A stretch of 64,000 bases of DNA, taken from positions 248,001 through 312,000 of the forward strand of contig CAXKVV010002144.1 of NCBI GenBank assembly GCA_964058805.1. Direction: 5' to 3'. The notes beneath the pieces were generated by a model. The model had not been told where the DNA came from. It saw nothing but the letters and a program-made list of their open reading frames with translations, and did no database searches. The stretch comes from Schoenoplectus triqueter (lineage: Eukaryota; Streptophyta; Magnoliopsida; Poales; Cyperaceae). How positions within the stretch are numbered: the first letter of the stretch is position 1; every line of letters starts with the position of its first letter. Shown in pieces: positions 11,461-22,757 of the stretch. The position numbers were made by a program, and so were the translations under genes.

Positions 11461-12655
11461 TGTTATACTTAACATCTTCTTTGATTTGTCGATTTGTAAA
11501 ACAATCTTGAATTTTGTAATTTGCCTTGTTTGAGTTTTGTGCAGGGATTAACATGCAAATGGACTAGTGCACAAGAACCAAGACTAGTGCTGGGATATAA
11601 GAGCTTAATCAAGACTGCATTAGGCTTAGGTTTAGTTAGATTCAAACTGGATTGAATTGGTCAAGATAAATTGAGCTTAAACAACAAGAAAATTGCATCT
11701 GCCCAGGGAATCGTTATAACGATTCAGTAAACGTTATAACGGTTCATCTTAATACTCAAAAATATTCTAAGGCAAAAATATTCTAAAAGAAACCAGAGTG
11801 TATCGTTATGTAACGATTCAGTAATCGTTACAACGATTTAGAAAACGTATAACGATTTGATAAATCGTTATAACGTTTCAGTTCAGTTGATCCAACGGCT
11901 ATTCTTTCTAAATCGTTATAACGATTCGTAAACCGTTATAACGGTTCAGGCCGAAAAATAAGTTTTTTCAGAAAATCTATTTTAAAAGAATCACCCTCTC
12001 ACTGAAAAAGGTGTTGATGAGTTGGAATTTAACCAATCTAGCTAAATCATTACTCCAGAGAGCTTATTAGCCATATACAAAGTGAGAGAGATATTTCAAG
12101 AGATTGATACACTCGATTAGCCAAATCTTTGTTCAAACTCAATCTAACTTCTCTCTATTCTCCCAACTTGATCCTCTGTGATCTTCTTGAAAATATTCTT
12201 TTGAGCTGTAGTACTCACATTTTCTTGAGTGTGTTGTCACTCACATTTTAAGTGTGTTGTCACTCACCTTTCTTTTGAGTGTGTTATTACTCTTGTTACC
12301 GATAGGCTTGACAGCCCATTTTTTTAAGGGACTAAGTTCTACAAGTGTAAAAACCATTTTTAAATATATCGACTCAACCTCAATTGTTAGAGGTTGAGGG
12401 TCCCAGAGACATAGGCATTGTTGAAGCCGAACTCCGTTACATCTTGTGTTCTTGCTTTATTTTTACTTTTTTTCTCACGTTTCTTTGATTGCTATATTCT
12501 TGTGAGAATTGAATTGTTTTAAATCGTATTCTGCTGCCATTACACTTGAACATTAAGCCCTAAACCGGTTTATATATTTCTACCTTAGGTTCTTTATATT
12601 CTTGCACCTTCTTGACCTTTCAATACCAACATCCTAGAGCTTCAAAAGAGTAACA
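11461..12655 (+). repeat. 5' LTR of copia A
   Basis: It begins TGTTATACTTAAC and ends AAAGAGTAACA. Between 11708 and 11950 it holds about eight short palindromes of the CGTTATAACG or CGTTACAACG type in ATTCAGTAA contexts. At 12235-12300 it holds a short tandem array of (T)GTGTTGTCACTCAC units, which is longer in the 3' LTR and accounts for much of the 50-bp length difference. Confidence 0.9.
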
Positions 12656-12658
12656 TAG

Positions 12659-12670
12659 TGGTATCAGAGC
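12659..12670 (+). other. primer binding site of copia A
   Basis: TGGTATCAGAGC, three bases after the end of the 5' LTR, is the standard complement of the 3' end of plant initiator methionine tRNA, used to prime minus-strand synthesis. Confidence 0.9.
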
Positions 12671-12793
12671 AGAAGCCAATTTTAATTGCTTTAATTGTGG
12701 TATTTTTGTTCAAAGATAACTTCTTTAATGCATATAAAAAAACCCCCAACTCTAGGTCTTAATTGTAAAAATTTCAGTTTTTAGAAGAAATAT

Positions 12794-13726
12794 ATGGTAA
12801 ATTACCTCAACATTCTAGTCATTTGGGATGTTGTCAAACATGGTTATGTACCGCATTATGATCCTAGGAACCTCACAATGACACAAAAGGCCAAAGAACT
12901 GAAATCTCAAAATGATTATGCCGTCAATATTATCTTAAATTCGGTTAGTGAAAAGATTTTTATACTATTTGGTACTACCGAAATTGCTAGTGAAATGTGG
13001 GAGACCCTATTGAATAGATTTGAGGGCAACACTCAAATGAAGAGAACAAAACTAATGGGTCTAGAGTCCGAATTTGAAAATTTTTATATACAAGAAGGAG
13101 AATCAATTGAGAATATGTATTCAAGATTAATGCATATTCTTAATAAATTTGATGAAGTTGAAGAATCATTGTCTAACTCTAAAATTGTAGGTAAGATTTT
13201 TAGGGCAATGATGAGAAGACTAAGATGAGAGAGCATGATAAGCACTTTAGAAGCAATGCAAGGCTCTTTTGGTGAATTCACACATGAAGAAATATTCACT
13301 CATCTTCTATGCTTTGAGGAGAAGCTACGACAAAATGGAGAGCTCACACCAAAACTCAAAGAAACCGCACTTCAAGCTCAAAGATCTCCATCGCACCACT
13401 ATTTGAGCAAGGCATCATCTAGCTCATCTTCTATAAATAATCAAGTCATTACGAAGATGTTTGAAAGAATGCTAAATCTCGAAAAGGAGTATAATGAGGA
13501 GCGAGATGAGAAAGGAATGACATGTATATGCTTCTCATGCCATAAAGAAGGTCACACAACACATGATTGTTCCTTAGTCTTTCCAAATAAGAAGAAGCAA
13601 AACTTTGAGAGAATTGATGCTATGCTAGCTACAAGCAACCATGTTAAGAGAAAGAAAGATGAAAGAAATTCACTTAATCTTGTCATAATTGCAAGTGGAG
13701 GAGAGCTCATCCGTGGTGGATGTTGA
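12794..13726 (+). CDS. copia A gag, interrupted
   Basis: Two adjacent frames, 12794-13228 and 13235-13726, make a gag-like protein split by a stop (TGA at 13226-13228) and a frame change. The first half resembles the copia gag domain (UBN2 type), with ILNSVSEKIFILF and EMWETLLNRFEG. The second contains a CCHC zinc knuckle, CFSCHKEGHTTHDC, which fits C-x2-C-x4-H-x4-C exactly and binds nucleic acid. No true ATG context could be chosen for the start, because the 5' part near 12740-12800 is also degraded. Confidence 0.75.
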
Positions 13727-14096
13727 TGAGATTGTAGCAAGAAACAACATCACCGACTTGTGCACATTGGAGATCCTATACGACATTACAATATCTAAGA
13801 ATATGAAGATGAATCCATATGCACCTAAGGTACAAACTTCTCAAGAATTTCCATTGCACAATCTAGTAGTACCTTGCACTACATCCACTTAGGATGATAG
13901 TGATGATGATTATGTTGAGAATGATGATTTTTTTATTGAAAATACAAATAATTTTGATGATGAGGATGTAATTGAATCTTTTATATCTAGTTTAGAGAGT
14001 TATATTCATGATTCATCTTCTAAAAAAGAAATAATTAAGAAACTTAAAAATAAAATTTCAGAGTTTGAGTTAAAGGTTCAATCTTATGAGTTTAAA

Positions 14097-14792
14097 TTGC
14101 AAAATCTGAAAAAGAATTATCAAATGCACTTAGGTGAAGTAGCAACATTAAAAGTGAAAGTGCAAACACTAGAAATTGAAAATAGGACACTAAAATCCTC
14201 ATGTATTTCAACAAGCATTACTTCAATGAATTTAGACAAGGTTATAGGTCAAAGACGTAGCAACAAGTCGGGTCTTGGATATAAGAAATCTTCTAAAACT
14301 TTAAATTGCCCTAAATCAAAAGAGAAACAAAGTCAAGAGTCAAATACAAAAATTATGAAATCTACTAATGCTAAATCTTTCAATAAGAAACACAAATATG
14401 CATTTCAATATAAGCAATTTGATAAAAAGATTAACAAAGGAAAAAATAATTTTCAAAACAACAATGCTATATTTTTTAATCCTAGTTGGTCAACCAAATT
14501 GTATTTTAAAGGACCCGGTGATTGGTTTTATGAGTTTAAAAATCAAAATAATTTTCAAACCAAAGCTCAAAGACATGAGCATAAACAAATTATTTCTCAA
14601 AAATATAAAAATATTTCTAAAGAAAAACTCAAGACTCAAACTCAAGGATTAAAAGAAAGCTACCAAAATACATTTGTTAAAGGTAGTAAAAAATCTCAAA
14701 CATGTGTATTTTGCAATTATTATTGTCATATTGGTCATATCTCACTTGATTGTAAACTTAAAAAAGAAAATAACGTTACAAATATTGTTTGA
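14097..14792 (+). CDS. copia A second gag-like frame, lysine-rich with an odd zinc knuckle
   Basis: This 231-codon frame is rich in Lys, Asn and Gln. It begins with a coiled-coil-like stretch (KVKVQTLEIENRTLKSS) and ends with CVFCNYYCHIGHISLDC, a zinc knuckle in which the C-x2-C to His spacing is seven instead of four residues. A few codons later the frame stops at a point where full-length copia elements continue into protease and integrase. Here the sequence passes into GGGGGAG-rich DNA and the 3' LTR. The deletion of pol is therefore clean. Whether a second knuckle is a normal part of this lineage is unknown to me. Confidence 0.6.
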   Translation: MQNLKKNYQMHLGEVATLKVKVQTLEIENRTLKSSCISTSITSMNLDKVIGQRRSNKSGLGYKKSSKTLNCPKSKEKQSQESNTKIMKSTNAKSFNKKHKYAFQYKQFDKKINKGKNNFQNNNAIFFNPSWSTKLYFKGPGDWFYEFKNQNNFQTKAQRHEHKQIISQKYKNISKEKLKTQTQGLKESYQNTFVKGSKKSQTCVFCNYYCHIGHISLDCKLKKENNVTNIV

Positions 14793-15097
14793 GTTCCTAA
14801 AATTAAAAATTAGAGACCCACAATGCTTAATTGTCCCTACAAATCATATATGCAACATATTTAGGGGGAGTTAGCTAATGTATTATTTTTTTTGGAAGTA
14901 TTTTTAATTATTTATCTTATACACGGCGCATATAATAAGGGGGAGCAATCAATTTAGGGGGAGCTAAATTGAAATAAATTCTTTATTCGCACCCTTTTGC
15001 CCGATTTCCAAAAAGGAGAAGTTTTTGGGTGAAATTCACATCATATGTTATATCTATGCATCCATGCGTGTTTTGCAAATCAACAAAAGGGAGAGAT

Positions 15098-16342
15098 TAT
15101 TACACTTAACATCTTCTTTGATTTGTCGATTTGTAAAACAATCTTGAATTTTATAATTTGTCTTGTTTGAGTTTTGTGCAGAGATTAACATGCAAATGGA
15201 CTAGTGCACAAGAACCAAGACTAATGCTGAGAGATAAGAGCTTAATCAAGACTGCATTAGGCTTAAGTTTAGTTAGATTCAAACTGGGTTGAATTGATCA
15301 AGATAAATTGAGCTTAAACAACAAGAAAATTGCATCTGCCCAGGGGATCGTTATAACGATTCAGTAAACGTTATAACGGTTCATCTTAATACTCAAAAAT
15401 ATTCTAAGGTAGAAATATTCTAAAAGAAATCAGAGTGTATCGTTATGTAACGATTCAGTAATCGTTACAACAATTTAGGAAACGTATAACGATTTGATAA
15501 ATCATTATAACGTTTCAGTTCAGTTGATCCAACGGCTATTCTTTCTAAACCGTTATAATGATTCTTAAACCGTTATAACGGTTCAAGCTAAAAAATAAGT
15601 TTCTTCAGAAAATCTATTTTAAAAGGATCACCTCTCTCACTGAAAAAGGTGTTGATGAGTTGGAATTTAACCAATCTGGCTAAATCATTACTCCAGAGAG
15701 CTTATTAGCCATATACAAAGTGAGAGAGATAATTCAAGATATTGATACACTCAATTAGCTAAAATGTTTGTAAAAGCTCAATCTAACTTATGTCTATTCT
15801 CCCAACTTGATCCTCCATGATCTTCTTGAAAACATTCTTTTGAGTTATAGTGCTCACATTTTCTTGAGTGTGTTATCACTCACAATTTAAGTGTTGTCAC
15901 TCACCTTTTTTTAAGTGTGTTGTCACTCACCCCTTTTTGAGTGTGTTGTCACTCACCATTTTTGAGTGTGTTGTCACTCTTGTTATCGATAGGTTTGGCA
16001 GCCCATTTTTGTAAGGGACCAAGTTCTACAAGTGTAAAAACCCTTTTTAAATATATCAGCTCAACCTCAATTGTTAGAGGTTGAAGGTCCCAGAGACGTA
16101 GGCATTGTTGAAGCCGAACTCCGTTACATCTTGTGTTTTTGCTTTATTTTTACTTTATTTTCTCACGTTTCTTTGATTGCTATATTCTTGTGAGAATTAA
16201 ATTGTTTTAAATCGTATTCCGCTGTCATTATACTTGAACATTAAGCTCCAAACCGGTTTATACATTTCTACCTTAGATTCTTTACATTCTTGCACCTTTT
16301 TGACCTTTCAATACCAACATCCTAGGCTTCAAAAGAGTAACA
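15098..16342 (+). repeat. 3' LTR of copia A
   Basis: It aligns with 11461-12655 over its length. The first two bases are TA instead of TG; it ends in AAAGAGTAACA. It is preceded by the purine-rich tract AAAAGGGAGAGAT (about 15085-15097). The GTGTTGTCACTCAC array at 15880-15980 has more units than in the 5' LTR. Confidence 0.9.
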
Positions 16343-17340
16343 ATTACGAATATAATTTGACAGCCCATTATATAATATGTATTTATTACATATAAGCCCA
16401 TACATATTGTAATTAATAATAATTAATTTCAACATGTTACACTTTTTCAGGAAGCATGTATCAATTAACTCCAGAATATGTAAATGCTCATTTTAAACTG
16501 TTACGTTAAAGTGTGTTCATGTTTTCTAAGAAAGCATTCTGAATTCCATAAGAACTAGCAGCTCACATTGGTGAAGTTGTTGTGAACAAGTACTTATGCA
16601 TATGACGTAACCCGATAAGCATCTCAGCAGCAGCCATCTACCTGGCATGCCAGCTGGAGGACAAGCGTAAAACCCAAGCAAATATGCAAAGTTACCGGCC
16701 TCACAGAGTTTACCATCCGTAAATTATATAAAGAACTATTGGAGAACTGGGATGATCTGCTGCCCCCAAATTATACCCCAGCTACACCCCCAGAGAAGGC
16801 CTTCCCCGTGACTGTTGGCTTTTACTCGGGCCACACGTCAGTTGTGAAATCTGATGCAAGTGAACCCCAGTTTGGTTTTGGAAATGATCAAGGTTTTGAT
16901 CTCAATAAGAGTAATAAGACTGAAAAGGAAGTGAAGATCGGCAACAACGAAGGATGGATGAACCAACTGAAAATAAATTCTACTTCAGCTTCAGGTTTGG
17001 GTTTGGCTGCATGTGCGGGTTCAGTTTTGGGTACAGGGCCTTCTAGTGGGAAGAAACTTCCTAATCCATGGCAGTTCAAGGGACAAGCAGGTGTATCAGG
17101 GTCTTCTTATAATAGATTTGGGGGACAGCAGCTGGGACTTGATCTTGATGCAGCATTTAAAGGGGTTGGGAGGAAGAATAGATGCCGAGTCTGGAAGAAA
17201 ATAAGATCTATGGAAGTGTATGTAGCAGCGGTATTGTTAAATAAACATTAAATGTTATTTTTAGTGGGTTTTTAATTTAGAAATTAGTGAAAAATAAATG
17301 AGATTTTTTTGGCTTCAGCACTTTGATAAAATTTTAAGAC

Positions 17341-17689
17341 TAATTAATTACAATATTTGATGGGGCAAATGGACGTGAAATTTAGTATATGACTTATGGA
17401 TGGAATCTTGAAATCTAGTTTCCAATTGTTCAAATTTTAAATAGTTTGGAGTTTTCTACAGAGAGTTATGACAATTTTAGTGAAAATGTGTCAGCTGAAA
17501 TGGTACTGTTTAGAATTATGTTTTTATTATGAATTTCTAGAGTCATCTCAGATGTTTAGGCTATATAAAAAGTTGTATTCTATTATTTTGTATGCAAGAA
17601 AGATATAAGAGTGTCTAATAAAAAGAAAGCTTATTTTATCCATCTCTTCTTTTATCTCAAAGTGTGATATCCATCATTCTCTTTTAACA
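17341..17689 (+). repeat. 5' LTR of copia D
   Basis: It ends CTCTTTTAACA and is followed by the primer binding site TGGTATCATAACTA (from 17693), a variant of the usual initiator-tRNA complement that matches only over its first eight bases. Confidence 0.85.
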
Positions 17690-17706
17690 AATTGGTATCA
17701 TAACTA

Positions 17707-20700
17707 ATGGCGAATGTGACGGGTCAAATGCCACTACCATGACTAACGAAGATGAACTACGAGAACTGGAGCATTCAAATGAAAGCTCTTCTCGGATCTC
17801 AAGATGCATGGGAGGTGGTCGAAGAAGGTTTCGAAGAACCAACAAATACCACGGGATATACGGCGGTTCAAAATAAGGCGTTGAAAGAGGCGCGATCGAA
17901 GGATAAGGCGGCACTATACATGTTGTTCCGAGCCGTTGACGAGTCGGGCTTTGAGAAGATTGCCGGTGCAACTACTTCAAAAGAAGCGTGAGACATTTTA
18001 GAAAAAATATTCAAAAGAGCCGATCGAGTCAAGCAAGTGCGTCTCCAAACTCTTCGTGGCGAGTTAGAGAGCATGAAGATGAAGGAGTCAGAAAGTGTAT
18101 CTGACTACATCACGCATGTACAAGCCGTGGTGAACCAACTCATTTGTAATGGAGAAGCGTTAACCGATGCGCGAGTTATGGAGAAGATTTTGAGATCATT
18201 AACTAATAATTTTGAGAATATTGTGTGCGCGATAGAAGAGTCAAAGGACCTTGTGAAGCTCACAGTCGACGAGCTTGTCGGTTCTCTTGAGACACACGAA
18301 CTACGTAAGAAGAAAAAAAAAGAGGAGACACTTGAGCAAGCACTTCAAACCAAGGCGTCAATCAAAGACGAAAAGGTACTCTATTCTCAAAATTTTTGAG
18401 GTAGAGGGCGTGGCTGTGGAAGTCGAGAAAATGATCATAGTGGTAGAGGTCGTGGTCAAGAAGGGTATTTTGAGGAGAATGAACAATCAAGCCAACAAAA
18501 TTGGCGCGGAAGAGGACGCGGTCGTGGGAGAGGCGGCCGATCAAATTATTCCAATATTGAGTGCTACAAATGTCACAAATATGGTCACTATGCGAAGAAT
18601 TATAACTCTGATAAGTGTTACAATTGTGGTAAGGTGGGACATTTCACGAAAGAATGTCGAGTTGATAAAAAAATGGAAGAGACAACCAATCTAGCCACGA
18701 AAGATGAGGTGAAAGAAGGTCTTCTTTTGATGGCTCACAATGAAGTCGACACCGATAACAACACGGTGTGGTACCTCGACTCGGGTGCAAGTAACCACAT
18801 GTGCGGGCACAAACATTTGTTCAAGGAGATGCGAAAAGTTGAAGATGGACACGTATCTTTTGAAGATGCATCGAAAGTCGAGGTCAAAGGCCAAGGTATG
18901 GTTTGTTACTTACAAAAGGATGGCCTGGTAGAGTCAATCCAATATGTGTATTACGTACCAGATCTCAACACCAATATTTTGAGTATGGGATAACTCATGG
19001 AGAAAGGTTACTCGGTACTTATGAAAGACCGGGTACTACAATTGAAAGATAAGCAAGGGCGCTTAGTCGCTCGAGTCGAGATGGGAAGAAATCGGATGTA
19101 CAAACTGAATTTGAGAAGCGCGCGAGAAAAATATTTACGAGTCAACGTAGAAGACAAGGCATCATTGTGGCATCTCCGCTTTGGTCACCTACATCATGGT
19201 GGTCTAAAAGAGTTAGCAAAGAAGAACATGGTGCACGGGCTGTCGGACATGGACTATGAGGGCAAATTTTGTGAAGAATATGTGCTTGGCAAGCAAGCGA
19301 GAACCTCGTTTCAAAAGAAGGCAGAATATCGAGCTAAACATACTCTCGAGTTGATTCATACTGATATATGTGGACCAATCACCCCTGAATCTTTCAGCGG
19401 TAAAAGGTACTTCATTTCCTTTATCGATGATTTCTCACGAAAAACTTGGGTTTATTTTCTGAAAGAAAAATTCGAGGCATTCGAGGTGTTCAAAAAGTTC
19501 AAAGTAATGGTGGAGAAAGTAACTGGTAGACACATCAAAGCTGTACGATCTAATAGAGGTGACGGGTATACTTCGACAGCTTTTATGGAGTATTGCGAGG
19601 AGTAAGGCATAAGGAGATTTCTAACCGCACCATACTCTCCTCAACAAACGGTGTGGCCGAGAGGAAGGACCGGACTATTCTCGACATGGTTCGATCAATG
19701 CTCAAGAGCAAGAAGATGCCGAAGGAATTCTAGGCAGAAGCCGTGCAATGTGTCATCTATGTACAAAATTGATGTCCACATGTGAAGTTAGATGATCAAA
19801 CACCACAAGAGGCATGGAGCGGATAAAAACCGACAATTTCTCATCTCAAAGTGTTCGGTAGTGTGGCTTATGCACACGTACCGGATCAACGAAGAACGAA
19901 GCTCGAAGACAAAAGCAAAAGGTATATTTTTATTGGGTATGATGAGAAGACAAAAGGGTATAAGCTACTTGACCCGATAAGTAAGAAGGTGATGGTGAGT
20001 CATGATGTGCGAGTAAATGAAGCAAGCGAGTGGGACTGAAATAATTCGACGGAGGTTATCATCGAAGTTGGAGAATCATCAGTCATTGCACCAACAAGTA
20101 TACCAACAAACTCTGAAACTACCGATGATGAAGATGAACCACGACAACCTAAAATGCGAAGTTTGCAAGATTTGTATGATTCGACAAATGAGGTACACCT
20201 TGTATGTCTTTTGGCAGATGCTGAAAATATCAGCTTTGAAGAGGCGGTGCAAGATAAGAAGTGGCAAACTGCCATGAACGAGGAGATTAAGGCGATTGAC
20301 CGCAATAACACATGGGAGCTAGCAGAATTGCTAAAAGAAAGTCAGCCTATTGGTGTGAAGTGGGTGTTCAAGAAAAAGATATGTGCTCAAGGCGAGATAA
20401 AACGGTACAAGGCGCGACTTGTTGCGAAGAGATACAAGCAAAAGGCAGGAATCGACTATGACGAGGTGTTTGCTCTTGTTGCAAGAATGTAGACAATCTG
20501 ATTACTCATTTCACAAGCTGCTCAATTCAAATGGCCGATATTTCAAATGGATGTCAAGTCGGCATTCTTAAATGGTGTGCTCGAAGAAGATGTCTATATC
20601 GAACAACCACCCGGGTACATGAAAGTCGGAGAAGAGAAGAAGGTGCTAAAATTGAAGAAAGCACTTTACGGGTTGAAGCAAACACCACGGGCATGGAATA

Positions 20701-21494
20701 TATGTATCGATACATATTTCAAGGAGAACGGGTTCAAGCAATGTCCCTACGAGCATGCCCTTTACGCAAAGAAGAATGGAGAGGTTAGACAAGTAGAGAC
20801 GGGTATTTTTATATCACAGGAGACATATGCAAAAGAGATTTTGAAGAAGTACAAGATGGCAAATTACAACCCGGTATCAACACCAATGGAACCAGGTGCA
20901 AAACTCTCGAAGTTCGATGGGGGAGAACATGTTGATGCGAGTAGATACCGGAGTTTGGTAGGAAGCCTTCGCTATCTCAGATGCACAAGGTCGGATCTTT
21001 CATTAAGTGTCGGCATTATAAGTCGGTTCATGGAGGAGCTAGTTTATTCACATTGGAAGGCGTTGAAGCGAATCCTACGGTACATCCAAGGAACGGTGTC
21101 ACTCGGGTTGTTCTATTCGAAAGCAGAAGATTATAAGTTGGTTGGCTACTCCGACAGCGATTGGTGCGGAGACATAGACGATCGGAAAAGTATATCGGGA
21201 TATGTGTTCTTTATGGGAGATACTGTGTTTACATGGCTTTCAAAGAAGCAACTGATCGTGACACTCTCGACGTGTGAAGCTGAATATGTGGCAGCATCTT
21301 GGTGTGTATGTCATGCGATATGGCTTAGAAATTTGTTGAGCAAGATGGAGCTAAAGCAGCTAGGTGCAACCGTGATTCAAGTTGATAATAAATCAGCAAT
21401 TGAGTTGGCAAAGAACTCAGTGAATCATGAAAGAAGCAAACACATTGACGTTCGTTTTTACTTTATCCGAGATCATGTGAAGGAAGGATTTTAA
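17707..21494 (+). pseudogene. copia D gag-pol polyprotein with stops and a deleted RT active site
   Basis: An ATG at 17707 opens one reading frame that runs to 19605 with in-frame stops at 17740, 17989, 18397, 18991 and 19603. It covers gag (MNYENWSIQMKALLGSQ), two zinc knuckles (CYKCHKYGHYAKN, lacking its last Cys, and CYNCGKVGHFTKEC), protease (WYLDSGASNHMCG) and integrase (LWHLRFGHLHHGG, HTDICGP, FIDDFSRKTWVYF). A one-base loss follows near 19640. RT resumes at 20154-20492 (GVKWVFKKK, YKARLVAK) and continues at 20547-21494 (MDVKSAFLNG, LYGLKQTPRAWN). It then jumps from AKKNGE to VRQVETGIFISQ, losing the stretch that should contain the catalytic YVDD. RNase H follows (SDSDWCGD, STCEAEYVAAS, KHIDVRFYFIRD). 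The element cannot be autonomous. Confidence 0.9.
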
Positions 21495-21498
21495 GGCT

Positions 21499-21848
21499 GA
21501 TTAATTACAGTATTTGAAGGGGTAAATGGACGTGGAATTTAGTATATGATCTATGGATGGAAAACTCTTGAAGTCTAGTTTTCAATGGTTCAAATTCCAA
21601 GTCGTTTGGAATTCCCTAAAGAGAGTTATGGCGATTTTAGTGAAATGGTGTTGTTTAGAATTCTGTTTTTATTATATGTTTTTATTACGAATTTCTAGAA
21701 TCTTATAAGATGTTTAGGCTATATAAAGAGTTGTATTCTGTTGTTTTGTATGTAAAAAAAAAAATATAAGAGTGTCTAATAGAAAGAAAACTTATTTCAT
21801 CCATCTCTTCTGTTATCAAAATGTAATATATATCATTCTCTTTTAACA
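21499..21848 (+). repeat. 3' LTR of copia D
   Basis: It begins TGATTAATTACAG after the purine-rich GAAGGAAGGATTTTAAGG and ends CTCTTTTAACA. It aligns with 17341-17689 with scattered substitutions and small insertions (for example an added TTTTTATTATATG stretch and a longer poly-A run). Confidence 0.85.
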
Positions 21849-22757
21849 GGTCTATCGTGTAATTATTACTTCAGCTTTAGTATTGACTACGTGTCTTCTT
21901 TGTGAAATAATTTGCTTAGGTTTATCATTTGATCCGATCAGATCTTATCGAGGAAATGGCGAAAATAGAAATAATTTTCTTAACTGCAGGAAAACACCCT
22001 CATTACCTCAACCTTATTTTGCATGGCATGTCACTCTAGTAAATTAAACGATTCTACATTAAAGACTGTTTGTTTCGCGTAAAGAGCCATTTGCAGATAA
22101 ATTTGGTCCTTTGATGCAAGTGAAAGTGAAAAATAATATAATACCCTCGACTAGGTCCAAGCGAGGAGTTACTAATTTGCTAGGTTCCATCTATTGCAGA
22201 TTCAACTAGATTTTTTTTTCATTTCATTCCCTGTAACGTTGTTGTTTACAAATTAACTTTTTTTTCTGATCATTATTTATCTGAAAGATTATAATGAGGT
22301 TTTCTTTGGATTAATTTAGATTACATATTTTATGACTTTTTGATCGATCAAAGCCCCAACAGATTGCCATAGCAGTTGCACTAGAAACATAATCTTCTCT
22401 TACAATATTTTCTAGATTTTTGACACTTTACCTGCACAAGTTGCAAAATGCAACCGTCATACAGTACTCAAGGGTAGTGATCAAAATATGCAAATAAACC
22501 TTATCAATCAGAAAGAATTGTGTTATGCATTCTTCCATTAATCAGAATAAAATTTTCCAAATTCCCATAGTGTGGAAACCCGTATACCAAAAGGCTGGAA
22601 AATTCACGAAAAAAAAAAAGAAAAAAGAAAAAAGAGAAGTTGCGCCATCTCTTTAGCTCACTTCCAGAAATATACAAATTCCAAATTCTTCAAACAAATA
22701 TTTTTGCTATGTTTACTGATGTTTGTAAACCTTTCATAATTTACCTCTGGAACAGGT
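21849..22757. other. 3' flank of the PLT6-type gene
   Basis: AT-rich DNA with no frame of interest. The 3' untranslated region of the transporter on the minus strand should occupy the part nearest 22757. A specific polyadenylation site could not be chosen. Confidence 0.4.

Larger units (their letters stand above)
11461..16342 (+). mobile_element. copia family A element, gag only, with both LTRs
   Basis: Two LTRs (11461-12655 and 15098-16342), a primer binding site and a purine-rich tract frame a 2.4-kb inside. The 5-mer ATTAC flanks the whole unit at 11456-11460 and 16343-16347. The inside carries only gag-like frames; integrase, reverse transcriptase and RNase H are absent, so the element depended on proteins supplied by others. 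The LTRs differ at roughly 5% of sites in the first 200 bp, mostly transitions, so the insertion is moderately recent and clearly younger than the solo LTR it split. Confidence 0.9.
10897..16431 (-). mobile_element. solo LTR of copia family B, split by a nested copia element
   Basis: 10897-11460 and 16348-16431 together make about 648 bp that align along their length with the two LTRs of the family B element (32066-32725 and 39250-39915). Shared words include GGCCGTGAT, GAGAGACACAAT, CACTTCTCATGACA and AATAATAATTAATTTCA. Orientation follows that element, so it is on the minus strand. No internal family B sequence adjoins it, so it is a solo LTR. Copia element A inserted into it with target duplication ATTAC. 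The solo LTR sits in the PBRP intron. Its own target duplication is not clear (GTGTT against ACATG). Confidence 0.8.
9741..17251 (+). pseudogene. PBRP: plant-specific TFIIB-related protein (PBRP), decayed copy with introns
   Basis: PBRP is a plant TFIIB-like factor tied to the plastid envelope and rDNA transcription. Three blocks read as its cyclin-fold core. Block 9741-10008 gives NLRTYLQIVDVASILRLD, DIADHAFELFKDC, then RSVEALAT and ALVQAIREAHEPRTLQ, ending at a GT donor. Block 10154-10311 gives KEIG, YIKILGEALKLSQP and VHMPRFCNLLQLNKSAQ, ending at a GT donor. Block 16552-17251 gives ELAAHIGEVVVNK, RNPISISAAAIYLACQLEDK, ICKVTGLT, KELLENWDDLLP and an open C-terminal tail. Damage includes one-base shifts near 9756, 9930, 9957, 10197 and 16672 and a TGA at 16603-16605. 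Introns are kept, so it is not a processed copy. The intron 10312-16551 holds a solo LTR with a nested copia element. The N-terminal zinc ribbon was not found. Confidence 0.85.
17341..21848 (+). mobile_element. copia family D element, full-length but degenerate
   Basis: LTRs of about 350 bp (17341-17689 and 21499-21848) enclose a complete gag-protease-integrase-RT-RNase H order, which defines Ty1/copia. Both LTRs contain a TATA-like CTATATAAA (17561 and about 21719). The left LTR begins TA where the right begins TG. The 5-mers outside (AAGAC and GGTCT) do not match, so no target duplication can be claimed. The element lies between the PBRP pseudogene and the transporter gene. Confidence 0.9.
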
